Assembly (NCBI RefSeq): GCF_023913735.1
Contig: NZ_JAMXBH010000010.1
Coordinates: 124,001-188,000, forward strand
DNA length: 64,000 bases
Direction of reading: 5' to 3'
Source of the DNA: Pseudarthrobacter raffinosi
GTDB taxonomy: Bacteria > Actinomycetota > Actinomycetes > Actinomycetales > Micrococcaceae
A model generated the notes under the pieces. It saw only the letters and a list, made by a program, of their open reading frames with translations. It made no database searches and was not told the origin of the DNA. Positions 17,293-25,687 of the stretch are shown here, piece by piece. The first letter of the stretch is position 1. Each line of letters begins with the position of its first letter. A program made the translations under genes and the position numbers.

Positions 17293-18477
17293 GTGTTTGG
17301 CTTGACTGTTCTGGACCTGGCGCTGATCCTGGCCCTGCTGTCTTACCTGATCTATGGCCTGCGCAACGGCTTCCTGGTCACCCTCGGGGGTATCGTCGGC
17401 TTCGCCGCGGGCGCCGTGGCTGCCTTCTTTGCCGTTCCACTGGTCAGCAACTTCGTGGACGACTCCGGCTGGAGGCTGACCGCCATCGTGGCCGCCGCCG
17501 TCGTACTGATGGCTCTGGGCCATGGCCTAGGGACCATGATCGGGCGCAAAATCCGCGGCGCCGTGCGGATCAAGCCGCTGCGGGCTGTGGACCGGCTGGT
17601 GGGCGGGGCCGTCAACGTGGTGGTCTCGGCGCTGGTGATGTCCATGCTCGCTTTCAGCGTCAGCGCTCTCGGCGTTCCGTTTGTGTCCCAACAATTGGCC
17701 GAGTCCAAAGTCATCCGATACATCGATGGGCTGACGCCTGTCCCGGTGAAGACCACCATGGCGCAGCTGCGGTCCACGGTGATCGGCAACGGAATCCCCA
17801 CGCTGCTTGAAGGCCTGGACCAGGGTCAGCAAGTGGCAGTGCCCAATGCAAGCACCGATACGCCAGCGCTGAACCGGGCCGCGCAGTCAGTCCTGAAAAT
17901 TGCCGGAACCGCCTACCAATGCGGGCAGAACCAGACCGGCACTGGCTTTGTGGTTTCCCCTGGCCGGGTTGTGACCAATGCCCATGTTGTGGCGGGCGTG
18001 TCGCAGCCGGTGGTTGAAATTCCCGACGGCGGCGCGATGCCCGGGCGGGTGGTGTACTTCGACACCAGGCACGACCTCGCTGTTTTGGCCGTTGACGGGT
18101 TGCCTTCCGAACCACTCACGCTGACGTCCGACCTTCCGAACGGCAGCCCGGCAGCTTTCGCGGGGTACCCTCACGGCGGTCCGTTCCAGTCCAACCCCGC
18201 CACGGTCCAGGACATCACCTCGGTTCTGGTGCCCGACATCTACGGCGAAAACCCGGCCCCGGAAGAGATATACCGCCTGGCCGGCAACGTCCAGCCCGGG
18301 AACTCGGGCGGCCCGCTGCTGACCATGGAGGGTCTGGTGGCCGGCGTCATTTTCGCCAAGGCAACCTCGGACACCGAAATGGGTTTCGCGATCACCATGA
18401 ATGACCTGTTCCCGGTCGCATCCCAGGCCGCAAGCCTCAGCGCTCCAGTCTCCTCCGGGCAGTGCATCCAGAAGTAG
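17293..18477 (+). CDS. MarP-family membrane serine protease
   Basis: A 394-residue protein with four N-terminal membrane helices of the CvpA type (residues about 5-130) followed by a trypsin-like protease domain. The catalytic triad is visible as His in VVTNAHVVAG (about 231), Asp in TRHDLAVLAV (about 261) and Ser in QPGNSGGPLL (about 338). In mycobacteria MarP is an extracytoplasmic protease needed for acid and oxidative stress survival. GTG at 17293 has an AGAGGAG site upstream. It stands alone, convergent with aroQ. Confidence 0.9.
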   Translation: MFGLTVLDLALILALLSYLIYGLRNGFLVTLGGIVGFAAGAVAAFFAVPLVSNFVDDSGWRLTAIVAAAVVLMALGHGLGTMIGRKIRGAVRIKPLRAVDRLVGGAVNVVVSALVMSMLAFSVSALGVPFVSQQLAESKVIRYIDGLTPVPVKTTMAQLRSTVIGNGIPTLLEGLDQGQQVAVPNASTDTPALNRAAQSVLKIAGTAYQCGQNQTGTGFVVSPGRVVTNAHVVAGVSQPVVEIPDGGAMPGRVVYFDTRHDLAVLAVDGLPSEPLTLTSDLPNGSPAAFAGYPHGGPFQSNPATVQDITSVLVPDIYGENPAPEEIYRLAGNVQPGNSGGPLLTMEGLVAGVIFAKATSDTEMGFAITMNDLFPVASQAASLSAPVSSGQCIQK

Positions 18478-18486
18478 CCCGGGCGG

Positions 18487-18530
18487 CCTGAGCCACACGA
18501 GCCTGAGCCACACGAGCCTGAGCCGCACAG
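18487..18530. repeat. 15-bp tandem repeat, three units
   Basis: CCTGAGCCACACGAG is repeated twice perfectly (18487-18501, 18502-18516) and a third time with changes (18517-18530), just after the MarP-like stop codon and before the aroQ stop. A short variable-number repeat is likely. Confidence 0.8.
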
Positions 18531-18537
18531 CGCCGGG

Positions 18538-19017
18538 CTACAGCGCTTCGGCCAGGTAGTCGATGGCCAGCTTGTAGCCGAACACTCCAGCTCCTACGAT
18601 CACCGCGGCGCACACCGGGGACAAGAAGGAGTGGTGCCGGAATTCCTCGCGCTGGTGCACGTTGGTGATGTGGACCTCGACGGCGGGAAGCTGCACCGCC
18701 GCCAGAGCGTCACGCAGGGCCACGGAGGTGTGGGTGAAGGCGCCGGCGTTCAGCACAATCCCGACGGCGGTGCCGCGGGCTGCGTGGATGACGTCCAGGA
18801 GCACCCCCTCATGGTTGGACTGGACACACTCCACCGTGAAGCCGTGGGCCTGCGCCGCCGTAGCTGCCAGTTGCTCCACGTCCGCGAGAGTGGAAGTGCC
18901 GTACTTCTCCGGTTCACGGGTGCCCAGCAGGTTGAGGTTGGGGCCGTTGATCACGAGGATCGTGCCGCGCCCGGCAGCGGAGGCAGATGCGGAGTCAGTG
19001 GAGGAAACGTCAGTCAT
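18538..19017 (-). CDS. aroQ: Type II 3-dehydroquinate dehydratase
   Basis: A 159-residue shikimate-pathway enzyme converting 3-dehydroquinate to 3-dehydroshikimate. Motifs are [18 protein letters not shown] with the catalytic tyrosine, [30 protein letters not shown] and [18 protein letters not shown] with the catalytic histidine region. An N-terminal extension of about 18 Ser/Ala/Asp-rich residues precedes the usual start. It is not linked to other aro genes here. Dodecameric cytosolic enzyme in the family. Confidence 0.95.
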   Translation of the reverse strand: MTDVSSTDSASASAAGRGTILVINGPNLNLLGTREPEKYGTSTLADVEQLAATAAQAHGFTVECVQSNHEGVLLDVIHAARGTAVGIVLNAGAFTHTSVALRDALAAVQLPAVEVHITNVHQREEFRHHSFLSPVCAAVIVGAGVFGYKLAIDYLAEAL

Positions 19018-19037
19018 GGCTCCAATCTACCCGTCGG

Positions 19038-19126
19038 ATTCTGCACCATCATTCGGCCCGGGACATTCCACGTGGCCGGATTTCCGGGGGGCCGTGGACT
19101 TCGAACGGTGAATGATGGTGCAGAAT
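19038..19126. repeat. 17-bp perfect inverted repeat with 55-bp spacer
   Basis: ATTCTGCACCATCATTC (19038-19054) and GAATGATGGTGCAGAAT (19110-19126) are exact reverse complements. Inside, TCCACGTGGCC and GGCCGTGGA form a second, imperfect stem. It lies directly upstream of aroQ in a 318-bp gap (19018-19335). The rest of the gap, 19127-19335, shows nothing I can support. Confidence 0.75.
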
Positions 19127-19335
19127 TCGTCGCAAAGGACCCTAGGCGACGACGTTGACGTTCCACGGACGACACTTACTTTTCGCACAGCTGGTGGGCT
19201 GGCCGCGCTGCCAAGAGGGCCATTCGCTGGCGGGCGCTCGCTACTTCCGGCTATCCGCTGTCGCCGCTCACCCGAGTCCGCGCTAAAGGGGGCGTGCTCT
19301 GCTGCCTTGATCCATCACGTATGTATGCTCGGCAC

Positions 19336-19785
19336 ATGAACATCTTCGAAGAAGCATCAGCATTAAAGGTTCTTGGAACACATGCGTGCTGGAGATCCCT
19401 TCGGTCCGCTTCAGTCGGCCGACTGGCGGTAATTGGCACCAACGGACCTGAAATCTTTCCCGTGAACTACCTGCCGGAGGATGGATCACTGTTTTTCCGA
19501 ACAGGTCCGGGAACCAAACTGGACGCTTTGCTGGAAGGGGGAGCGGTCGCACTGGAGGCTGACGGCCTCAACCCCTACGGAACCATTGCGTGGAGCGTCG
19601 TGGTGAAAGGCCGTCCTGAAGCTGTCCCGGACAACGAACTTGATCAGGACAAGGTGGATCAGAGCCTGTCTCCCTGGGAGCCGGGGGCCAAGGATCAGCT
19701 GTTCCGCATTACGCCGACGGAAATTACTGGACGCCAGTTTGCCATCAACCCGTCCGCACGATGGTGGTCACCACGGGAGCCCTGA
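19336..19785 (+). CDS. Pyridoxamine 5'-phosphate oxidase-related flavin-binding protein
   Basis: A 149-residue protein with the split-barrel flavin-binding pattern: a SVGRLAVIGTNGPEIFPVNY strand block, LFFRTGPGTKLDALL for phosphate contacts, AWSVVVKGRPEAV, and a C-terminal arm ending in ITGRQFAINPSARWWS. Many actinobacteria have several such short proteins (Rv1155/Rv2074-like) that bind FMN or F420; the cofactor and substrate here are unknown. I used the ATG at 19336 (MNIFEEASALKVL), which matches family N-termini. It is convergent with the membrane protein gene that follows. Confidence 0.82.
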   Translation: MNIFEEASALKVLGTHACWRSLRSASVGRLAVIGTNGPEIFPVNYLPEDGSLFFRTGPGTKLDALLEGGAVALEADGLNPYGTIAWSVVVKGRPEAVPDNELDQDKVDQSLSPWEPGAKDQLFRITPTEITGRQFAINPSARWWSPREP

Positions 19786-19988
19786 GGTTCCGGGGAGGGA
19801 ATCGGGGCGAGCTCCGTGGGGCTGGCCTGCTGACTACAGGCTGAGCGCAGTTCATGGGGTCGGCCGCTGGTAGATGGATTGACCGGCATCAGTGCGCTGT
19901 GCTGGCGAGTAGTGAGTGGATTCCACTACGTGCCGCGCAGCGAAGCCAGTCAGGGCACCCACAGTGACCGCCATGAGTATGCCGGCCA

Positions 19989-20552
19989 CTAAATATGACC
20001 CCACAGGGCAGGAAATGCTGTGTTCTCGTCAATGAACGGAGACGGCGCGAAAGTCCAGAGGATGCCAGCAGCCCAGGCACCAGCGTTGACAGGGATCCAC
20101 CAGGAGGCCCGCCGTATTACCCGGCGTAAGACAAGCCACTGCAAGGTCGGAATCGAAGCCAGAAGCACCGCCGCCCCGACGACCATGAGGGCAACAGCGG
20201 ACGGCGAAGCGAAATCGACACTGCCGATCGTACTCGGCAGCATACCGATGGACCACGCGACAGCGGCACCCCCACCAGTGGCGGTAATCCAGGCAGCACG
20301 AGGGATCCCAAAAGAGCCAAAGCCGATGGACTGCCCCAACCCAAGGAGGATACCTTCGCATGCTCCGGCGGCGATCATCAACGGATAGACGACGGAAGCG
20401 GGAGCGGCGGCTAATGTCAACGCTCCACCAACAGCGGCCGGGATAATGAATCCAACGGTCTCCCCGGCCGTAACCGCAAGCACCCACCGACGCATAAAAG
20501 TGCGTCTCATGTCTGTGGCCCTCTTGCCCATGTAGCCGATAGTACGCGCCAT
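19989..20552 (-). CDS. Hypothetical membrane protein, probably frameshifted at the 3' end
   Basis: A 187-residue protein with about five hydrophobic segments, for example AGETVGFIIPAAVGGALTLA and AVALMVVGAAVLLASIPTL; GAGG lies eight bases before the ATG. No family is recognised. The reading frame stops at TAG right after ALWGHI, but the -1 frame continues with VAGILMAVTVGALTGFAARH, a clear membrane helix, and runs to a TGA at 19852-19854. One extra T in the T3 run at 19993-19991 would join the two parts into about 233 residues. Either a recent one-base deletion or a sequencing error is likely. Confidence 0.65.
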   Translation of the reverse strand: MARTIGYMGKRATDMRRTFMRRWVLAVTAGETVGFIIPAAVGGALTLAAAPASVVYPLMIAAGACEGILLGLGQSIGFGSFGIPRAAWITATGGGAAVAWSIGMLPSTIGSVDFASPSAVALMVVGAAVLLASIPTLQWLVLRRVIRRASWWIPVNAGAWAAGILWTFAPSPFIDENTAFPALWGHI

Positions 20553-20751
20553 GCCACCTCAAAACGGCCTGGGTTCGTTTCGTAAGATCGGCGGGCCCCG
20601 AAAGAGGTATGGATGGCCCAACCGGCGCAACCTTGGAGACAACACAGTTGACCGACAAACCCCCGTAGGGACAAGGAAACCATCATGATTGAATCAAGCC
20701 CGCTATTTGGCCGAACGCAATGACGCACACCCCGACACGGAGAATATGACC

Positions 20752-20976
20752 ATGACGAGCAAGAAGTCCGTGACTTGGAGCGATCTGACAAGCGGGCAGC
20801 AGGCTGTGGTCCTGGCCTTGTCCTCAGAGCAGTTGTCGCTGGCCGCCACCGCTTGGACGGATCTGGCCACCCGCCCCGCCCCGCGGGTCAACGGCCGCAA
20901 GAGTGTGTGGGCGGCGGTCATTGCCCTGTACTTCTTGGGCCCCGTGCTGTACTTCACGCACGGAATCCGCCGCTGA
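20752..20976 (+). CDS. Small PLDc_N-like membrane protein
   Basis: A 74-residue protein. The C-terminal half, VNGRKSVWAAVIALYFLGPVLYFTHGIRR region, has the pattern of the phospholipase D N-terminal membrane domain found as short stand-alone proteins (PLDc_N). The N-terminal half has a heptad-like QQAVVLALSSEQLSLAATAW stretch. I prefer the ATG at 20752, nine bases after GGAG (20739-20742); ATG 20746 and an upstream TTG at 20689 are in the same frame. Function unknown; a membrane accessory role is likely. Confidence 0.6.
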   Translation: MTSKKSVTWSDLTSGQQAVVLALSSEQLSLAATAWTDLATRPAPRVNGRKSVWAAVIALYFLGPVLYFTHGIRR

Positions 20977-21051
20977 ACCCGGCTCCGACACCGGGACGGT
21001 GCAGTCAGCCTGCCGGCCTCGTCCTTGGCGCGGGTCAGCGGGGCAGGGACC

Positions 21052-23259
21052 CTAGAGTGCCGTGAACCTCAGGACGAGGCCGTGCTCGGGGTTGAGGATG
21101 GGCATCGGCAGGCCCACTTCGGCCAGGAAGCGGCCACCGGCCACCGCCCCGTCCGCCAGCCAGGCCGGCGGCTGGACCTGCGTGAATGTGTGGGCATAGT
21201 CGGCGTCTCCGGGCGCCGGGAAGATGGCTTCCACCCGGTAGTCCCGGTCCGGTTCGAGGCCGGGGATGGTGATCCGTCCGGTCTGTTCCGCGAACGCGGT
21301 GCCCGTGCTGACCAGGGCGAACAGCGCCGCCGTCGTGCCTGGGGGAACGGTGCCCTGCGAGGCACCACTGGGGGCAACTACGCCGTGCAGCATCAGGGAA
21401 TCGTCGGGTACGTCCGCGCGGACCATGCGCCCGGAGTGGATCAGGCCGCGGTGTTCCTTGTAGAGGGCGATGAAGCGTTTGAGTTCCTCGCGCTCGGCGC
21501 CCTGGACCTCGCGGACGTCCCATTCCATGCCGAAGTGGCCGAACAGCGCTGTGATGGCGCGGAAGGACAGATCGTGCGTGCGGGCCGTGGTGTGCGAGGT
21601 GGTGGGGCCGACGTGCCCGCCCACGAGCTCCGGCGGGACCACCAGCCCGGTCCAGCGCTGGATGGTCTGCCGTTCCAGGGCGTCGTTGCAGTCCGAGGCC
21701 CAGATGCGGTCCGTGCGTTCCAGGATGCCCAGGTCCACACGGGCCCCGCCGGAGGAGCAGCTTTCAATCTCGACGCCGGGATGGGCCTTCTTGAGCTCGT
21801 TGAAGAGCCGGTAGGCGGCCAGGGTCTGTTCGTGGACCGAGGAGCGGCCGGCGTGGCCGTGCTCCAGCTGGTCCCTGTTCTGGTCCCACTTCAGGTAGCT
21901 GATGTTGTTCTCGCGCAACAGGGCGTCGACGCGGTCGAAAATGTACTGCCACGCGTCCGGGTTCACGAGGTCGATCACTTGCTGGTTCCGCCATTCAATC
22001 GGCAGGCGGCCGCCGTCCTTGTAGCTCTGGACCGAAGGACCAACGATCCACTCAGGGTGCGCGCGGACAATATCGGAGTCCAGGTTGACCATTTCCGGTT
22101 CCACCCAGAGCCCGAATTCCATCCCGCGCGAGGTCACGGCATCAATCAGGGGCGTGAGGCCATCGGGCCAGAGTGATCCGTCGACGTACCAGTCGCCCAG
22201 GCCGGCGTGGTCGTCGCGGCGGCCGCGGAACCAGCCGTCGTCGAGCACAAATCGCTCCACGCCCAGTTCGGCGGCGGAGTCCGCCAGCTCGATCAGCGTT
22301 GAGAGGTTGTGGTCGAAGTAGACCGCTTCCCAGGTGTTGAGGACCACGGGACGGGGCTTGCCCGGGTGGGTTGCCGTGCTGGCCGCGGGGAGAACGTGGT
22401 GCGGGCGGGACCGGAACCAGCTGTAGAACGCCTCGCTGATGCCATCCAGGCCGCGGTCCGAGTACGCGGCGAACAGTGCCGGCGTGGTGTAGCTGGCGCC
22501 GGGTGCAAGGATGACCTCGGCCGGGCCCAGGAGCTCGGAGCCGCCGATCATGGTGCGGCCGTCGCCGATGCTGTCCGCGAACTGCTCGTGGTTGCCGCTC
22601 CAGGCCAGGTGGGTGGCCCAGACCTTGCCGTGGCGGTTGCCGAACCCGGCGGTGCCTGCGGCGAAGAGCAGCGAGGAGTCGTGCCCGGTGCGGCCGTGCC
22701 GGCCGGCGCGGACCCACGTGCCCTGCTGGATGGGGCGGCGCTGCGGGTGGCGTTCCCGGCACCAGCGCCCGGTCAGGTCAAGGAGTTCGACGGCGTCCGG
22801 CGCCACCGGGAGGACGGTGGCCAGCTCGTCGACCTGGTAGGGCGTGGCGCCGTCGTTGGTGAGGGTGTGGCGCAGCTCCAGCAGGCCGCCGTCGTGCAGT
22901 GTCAGGGCGGACGAGACGGTGAGTCCGGCGTAGGAATCGGTCTGGACGATAATGGCGGAGTTGTCCTCGGCGCTCGCGGTCACGGCGCGGAGGCGGGCCG
23001 AGAAGTCGAGGCCAGAGACGCCGTCGGCGAGGCGGTGGCCGCGGAGGGCGGGACGGCCGCGCCAGCTGGAGGATGCCTGCGGCAGGAGGCCGGCGGGCAC
23101 GGTGGCGTCGATGGCGGAGTGGGGGATCGGTTCGCCGAGGATGGCGAGGTCCGGCAGGGTGCTGCCAAGATCCGCGCCCCAGTGGATGACCTCGGCCTCC
23201 CCGCTGTCAAAGCTCATCACCAGGCTGGTGCTGGCGGAACGGAGGTGGAGGGGGTCCAT
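21052..23259 (-). CDS. Alpha-galactosidase (GH36)
   Basis: A 735-residue glycoside hydrolase of family 36 that removes alpha-1,6-linked galactose from raffinose, melibiose or stachyose. The catalytic nucleophile is the Asp in YLKWDQNRDQ (about residue 457) and the acid/base is the Asp in RIWASDCNDA (about 521), after SCSSGGARVDLGIL. No signal peptide, so it acts on imported sugars. ATG 23259 has AAGGA upstream. It is the last gene of the operon with a binding protein and two permeases, separated by a strong hairpin. Confidence 0.93.
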   Translation of the reverse strand: MDPLHLRSASTSLVMSFDSGEAEVIHWGADLGSTLPDLAILGEPIPHSAIDATVPAGLLPQASSSWRGRPALRGHRLADGVSGLDFSARLRAVTASAEDNSAIIVQTDSYAGLTVSSALTLHDGGLLELRHTLTNDGATPYQVDELATVLPVAPDAVELLDLTGRWCRERHPQRRPIQQGTWVRAGRHGRTGHDSSLLFAAGTAGFGNRHGKVWATHLAWSGNHEQFADSIGDGRTMIGGSELLGPAEVILAPGASYTTPALFAAYSDRGLDGISEAFYSWFRSRPHHVLPAASTATHPGKPRPVVLNTWEAVYFDHNLSTLIELADSAAELGVERFVLDDGWFRGRRDDHAGLGDWYVDGSLWPDGLTPLIDAVTSRGMEFGLWVEPEMVNLDSDIVRAHPEWIVGPSVQSYKDGGRLPIEWRNQQVIDLVNPDAWQYIFDRVDALLRENNISYLKWDQNRDQLEHGHAGRSSVHEQTLAAYRLFNELKKAHPGVEIESCSSGGARVDLGILERTDRIWASDCNDALERQTIQRWTGLVVPPELVGGHVGPTTSHTTARTHDLSFRAITALFGHFGMEWDVREVQGAEREELKRFIALYKEHRGLIHSGRMVRADVPDDSLMLHGVVAPSGASQGTVPPGTTAALFALVSTGTAFAEQTGRITIPGLEPDRDYRVEAIFPAPGDADYAHTFTQVQPPAWLADGAVAGGRFLAEVGLPMPILNPEHGLVLRFTAL

Positions 23260-23302
23260 AGAATGCTGTCCTTTACGGGGTGTGGGAGAAAGTATAGAGG
23301 CC

Positions 23303-23336
23303 GCGCGCCGCGGGGAATACAACGCCCGCGGCGCGC
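23303..23336 (-). promoter_or_regulatory. Intercistronic hairpin between binding protein and alpha-galactosidase
   Basis: A perfect 12-bp stem GCGCGCCGCGGG (23303-23314) with CCCGCGGCGCGC (23325-23336) and no U tract. Such stems after binding protein genes usually stabilise the upstream message or partly stop transcription, so the binding protein is made in excess. Confidence 0.65.
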
Positions 23337-23355
23337 AGCCGGTAAAGCTCGCGGC

Positions 23356-24702
23356 CTACTTGAAGAGGGCGTTGACCTGTTCGTTGGCCTGGGTCAGCGA
23401 GCTGGCCGGGGCCTTGCCGGACACTACTGCGTCCATGGCGGGCTCCATGATGCCCTTGACCTTGGCGGTGTTGTCCGTGATCGGGTACAGGAACGTGCTC
23501 TTGTTCTTGACGTGCTCGGTGAACGCGGAGACGTCCACGTTCTTGGCGGCGAAGGCCGCGGCAGCCTTGTCGGAGGAAGCCTTGAGCGCGGGGAAGACGA
23601 CGGCCTTGGACGCTACGACGTCCTGGCAGTCAGCGGAGGCGAGGTACTCAACCCACTTGATCGAGGCGTCCTTCTTCTTGGTTCCGGCCCAGATCGAGTC
23701 GGCCAGGCCGTTGAACATGGAGGCACGCTTGCCTTCGGGGCCCACCGGGGTGGGGGCGATGCCCACATCGATGCCCTGGTAGCCGGTGTACTGGCCGGTC
23801 ATCCACGAACCGTGGGCATTGATGGCGGACTTACCGGCCGCGAACGTGTCGGCCATGCTGGCGCCGACGGTGGTCTCCAGCTTGGGCATGTAGCCCTTTT
23901 CCACGAGTCCGGCGAACCAGTCCATGCTTTCCTGGAACTTGGGGTCGTCGTAGTTGTAGTGCGTGCCCCACGGGTTCTTGTCCGTGTGGGACCAGCCGGT
24001 GGTGTTGGTGAGGTAGCTCCACTCCGTCTGCCCGGAGGAGTCGCCGCCGCCGTTGAGGCCAAGGCCATACACGGCGACGTTGTTCTTGTCGAAGCCGGCC
24101 TCGTCGCCGCGCTTGCCGTTCTTGTCAACGCTCAGGTGGGCGATGACCTGTTCGTACGTGCCGCCGTCCTGCGGGTTCCAGGTGAGGTTCTTCATCTGCT
24201 CTTCGGTGACGCCGCCGCTGGCGAGCATGGCCTCGTTGTAGAACAGGCCGATGGTGTCCCAGTCCTTCGGCAGGCCGTAGCGCTTGCCGTCCTGGCCAAC
24301 CCAGAGGTCGGCGAGGCCCTCGTTGTACTGGGACAGGTCGATGTTGTCCTTCTTGACGGCGTCGTCGATGGCCAGCAACTGCTTGTTCTCTGCCAGCTCG
24401 CCGTAGCGTCCGAGGTGGTTGGTGAAAACGTCGGGGGCAGTGCCGCCGACAAAGCCGTTGGTCAGCGTGCTCCAGTAGTCGTCCCACCCGCGCTGGGTGA
24501 TCTTGACCGAGATGTCCGGGTTGGCCTTCGTGAAGTCGTCGGCGCACTGCTGGTAGGCGGGCAGCTGGTTGGCGTCCCACAGCCAGTAGTTGATCTCGCC
24601 GCCCTTGCTTGATTCTGCCGAGGAGGATGAGCCTCCGCCGCAGGCGGACAGGGACAGTGCCATAACTGCGGCGACGGCGACGGCGCCGAGGGATTTCTTC
24701 AT
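23356..24702 (-). CDS. ABC sugar-binding lipoprotein (family 1)
   Basis: A 448-residue extracellular solute-binding protein. The signal MKKSLGAVAVAAVMALSLSACGGG contains the lipobox LSAC, so Cys would be lipidated and the mature protein tethered outside the membrane; a Ser-rich linker follows. The body has the family 1 sugar-binder pattern, with NYWLWDANQLPAYQQ near the N-terminus and many aromatic residues. Encoded between alpha-galactosidase and two permeases, it probably binds raffinose-type alpha-galactosides (inference). Starts 48 bp after the permease gene. Confidence 0.92.
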   Translation of the reverse strand: MKKSLGAVAVAAVMALSLSACGGGSSSSAESSKGGEINYWLWDANQLPAYQQCADDFTKANPDISVKITQRGWDDYWSTLTNGFVGGTAPDVFTNHLGRYGELAENKQLLAIDDAVKKDNIDLSQYNEGLADLWVGQDGKRYGLPKDWDTIGLFYNEAMLASGGVTEEQMKNLTWNPQDGGTYEQVIAHLSVDKNGKRGDEAGFDKNNVAVYGLGLNGGGDSSGQTEWSYLTNTTGWSHTDKNPWGTHYNYDDPKFQESMDWFAGLVEKGYMPKLETTVGASMADTFAAGKSAINAHGSWMTGQYTGYQGIDVGIAPTPVGPEGKRASMFNGLADSIWAGTKKKDASIKWVEYLASADCQDVVASKAVVFPALKASSDKAAAAFAAKNVDVSAFTEHVKNKSTFLYPITDNTAKVKGIMEPAMDAVVSGKAPASSLTQANEQVNALFK

Positions 24703-24750
24703 GGTTCTACTTTCCGTTTGGGAGTTGGGGAGTGGGGTTTTTGGGGGTGG

Positions 24751-25677
24751 TTACTTGATGCCGGAGAAGCCGATGGAGTTGACGATCTTCTTGCCGAAGG
24801 CGGCGAAGAGGATCAGGACGGGCAGGGCCGAAACCAGGGTGGCGGCCATCAGGCCTGACCAGTCCGGGGAACCCTGCGGTGCCTGTGATTTGAAGACCCC
24901 GAGGCCCACCTGCAGGACGCGCACGTCATCCTGGGATCCGACGAGGAGCGGCCAGAAGTATTCATTCCACTGGCCGATGAAGGTGAGCAGGGCAAGGGTG
25001 GCGATTGGTGCTGCGGCGTTGGGAAGCACAATCTGGAAGAAGATGCGGAGGTGCTTGGCGCCGTCGAGCATGGCTGCCTCTTCGACCTCGCGGGACATGT
25101 TCAGGAAGAACTGGCGGAGGAAGAAGATGGCGAACGGAGTCATAAAGACGTAGGGCAGGACCATGCCGAGCATTGTGTTGAGCAGGTCCAGGTTCTTGAT
25201 CAGCAGGAAGTTGGGCAGGGCGGTGAAGATCGGCGGGACCAGCATGGTGCCCAGGAATAGGCTGAACACCGCGTTCCGGCCCCTCCAGCGCAGCCGGGCA
25301 AGGGCGTAGGCGGCCATGGCGCTGAAGAATACGGCCCCGGCGGTGGTGATGGACGAGAAGATGATGGAGTTCTTCAGGTACAGCCAGAAATCGATGGTGG
25401 CACCGGAACCGCCCTCGGCGATGGCGTCCGCGGGGCTCTGCAGCCCGAACACCCGCATAAAGGCGCCGAACGTGAAATCGGCGGGAAGCAGGCTGGCTGA
25501 GTTGGCGGCCAGTGCCGAATTGGTGGACAGTGCCGTCCGCAGCACCCAGAGGAACGGGAGGACGGAGACTGCGATGGCCAGGACCAGGAGGGCCCAGGCG
25601 CCTGCGCGGCGGGGGTTGAACGGACGACGGCGGCGGGCCGGGGCATGCAGCGGTGCGCGGCTGGTGGTGGATGTCAT
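24751..25677 (-). CDS. Carbohydrate ABC transporter permease (MalG-like)
   Basis: A 308-residue inner membrane permease with about six helices. The coupling EAA loop is visible as EEAAMLDGAKHLRIFFQIVLP, where the ATPase docks. A basic N-terminus (RRRRPFNPRRAG) faces the cytoplasm. It pairs with the permease gene ten bases upstream. No ATPase gene is in this operon, so a shared MsiK/UgpC-type ATPase is inferred. Confidence 0.92.
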   Translation of the reverse strand: MTSTTSRAPLHAPARRRRPFNPRRAGAWALLVLAIAVSVLPFLWVLRTALSTNSALAANSASLLPADFTFGAFMRVFGLQSPADAIAEGGSGATIDFWLYLKNSIIFSSITTAGAVFFSAMAAYALARLRWRGRNAVFSLFLGTMLVPPIFTALPNFLLIKNLDLLNTMLGMVLPYVFMTPFAIFFLRQFFLNMSREVEEAAMLDGAKHLRIFFQIVLPNAAAPIATLALLTFIGQWNEYFWPLLVGSQDDVRVLQVGLGVFKSQAPQGSPDWSGLMAATLVSALPVLILFAAFGKKIVNSIGFSGIK

Positions 25678-25687
25678 GGGGGACTCC

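Noticed and set aside
19112-19339. 75-codon ORF upstream of the flavin-binding gene
   Set aside because: No family resemblance, no ribosome site, and it begins inside an inverted repeat.
22309-24612. 767-codon plus-strand frame across alpha-galactosidase and binding protein genes
   Set aside because: It spans two real genes on the other strand and has no recognisable domain.
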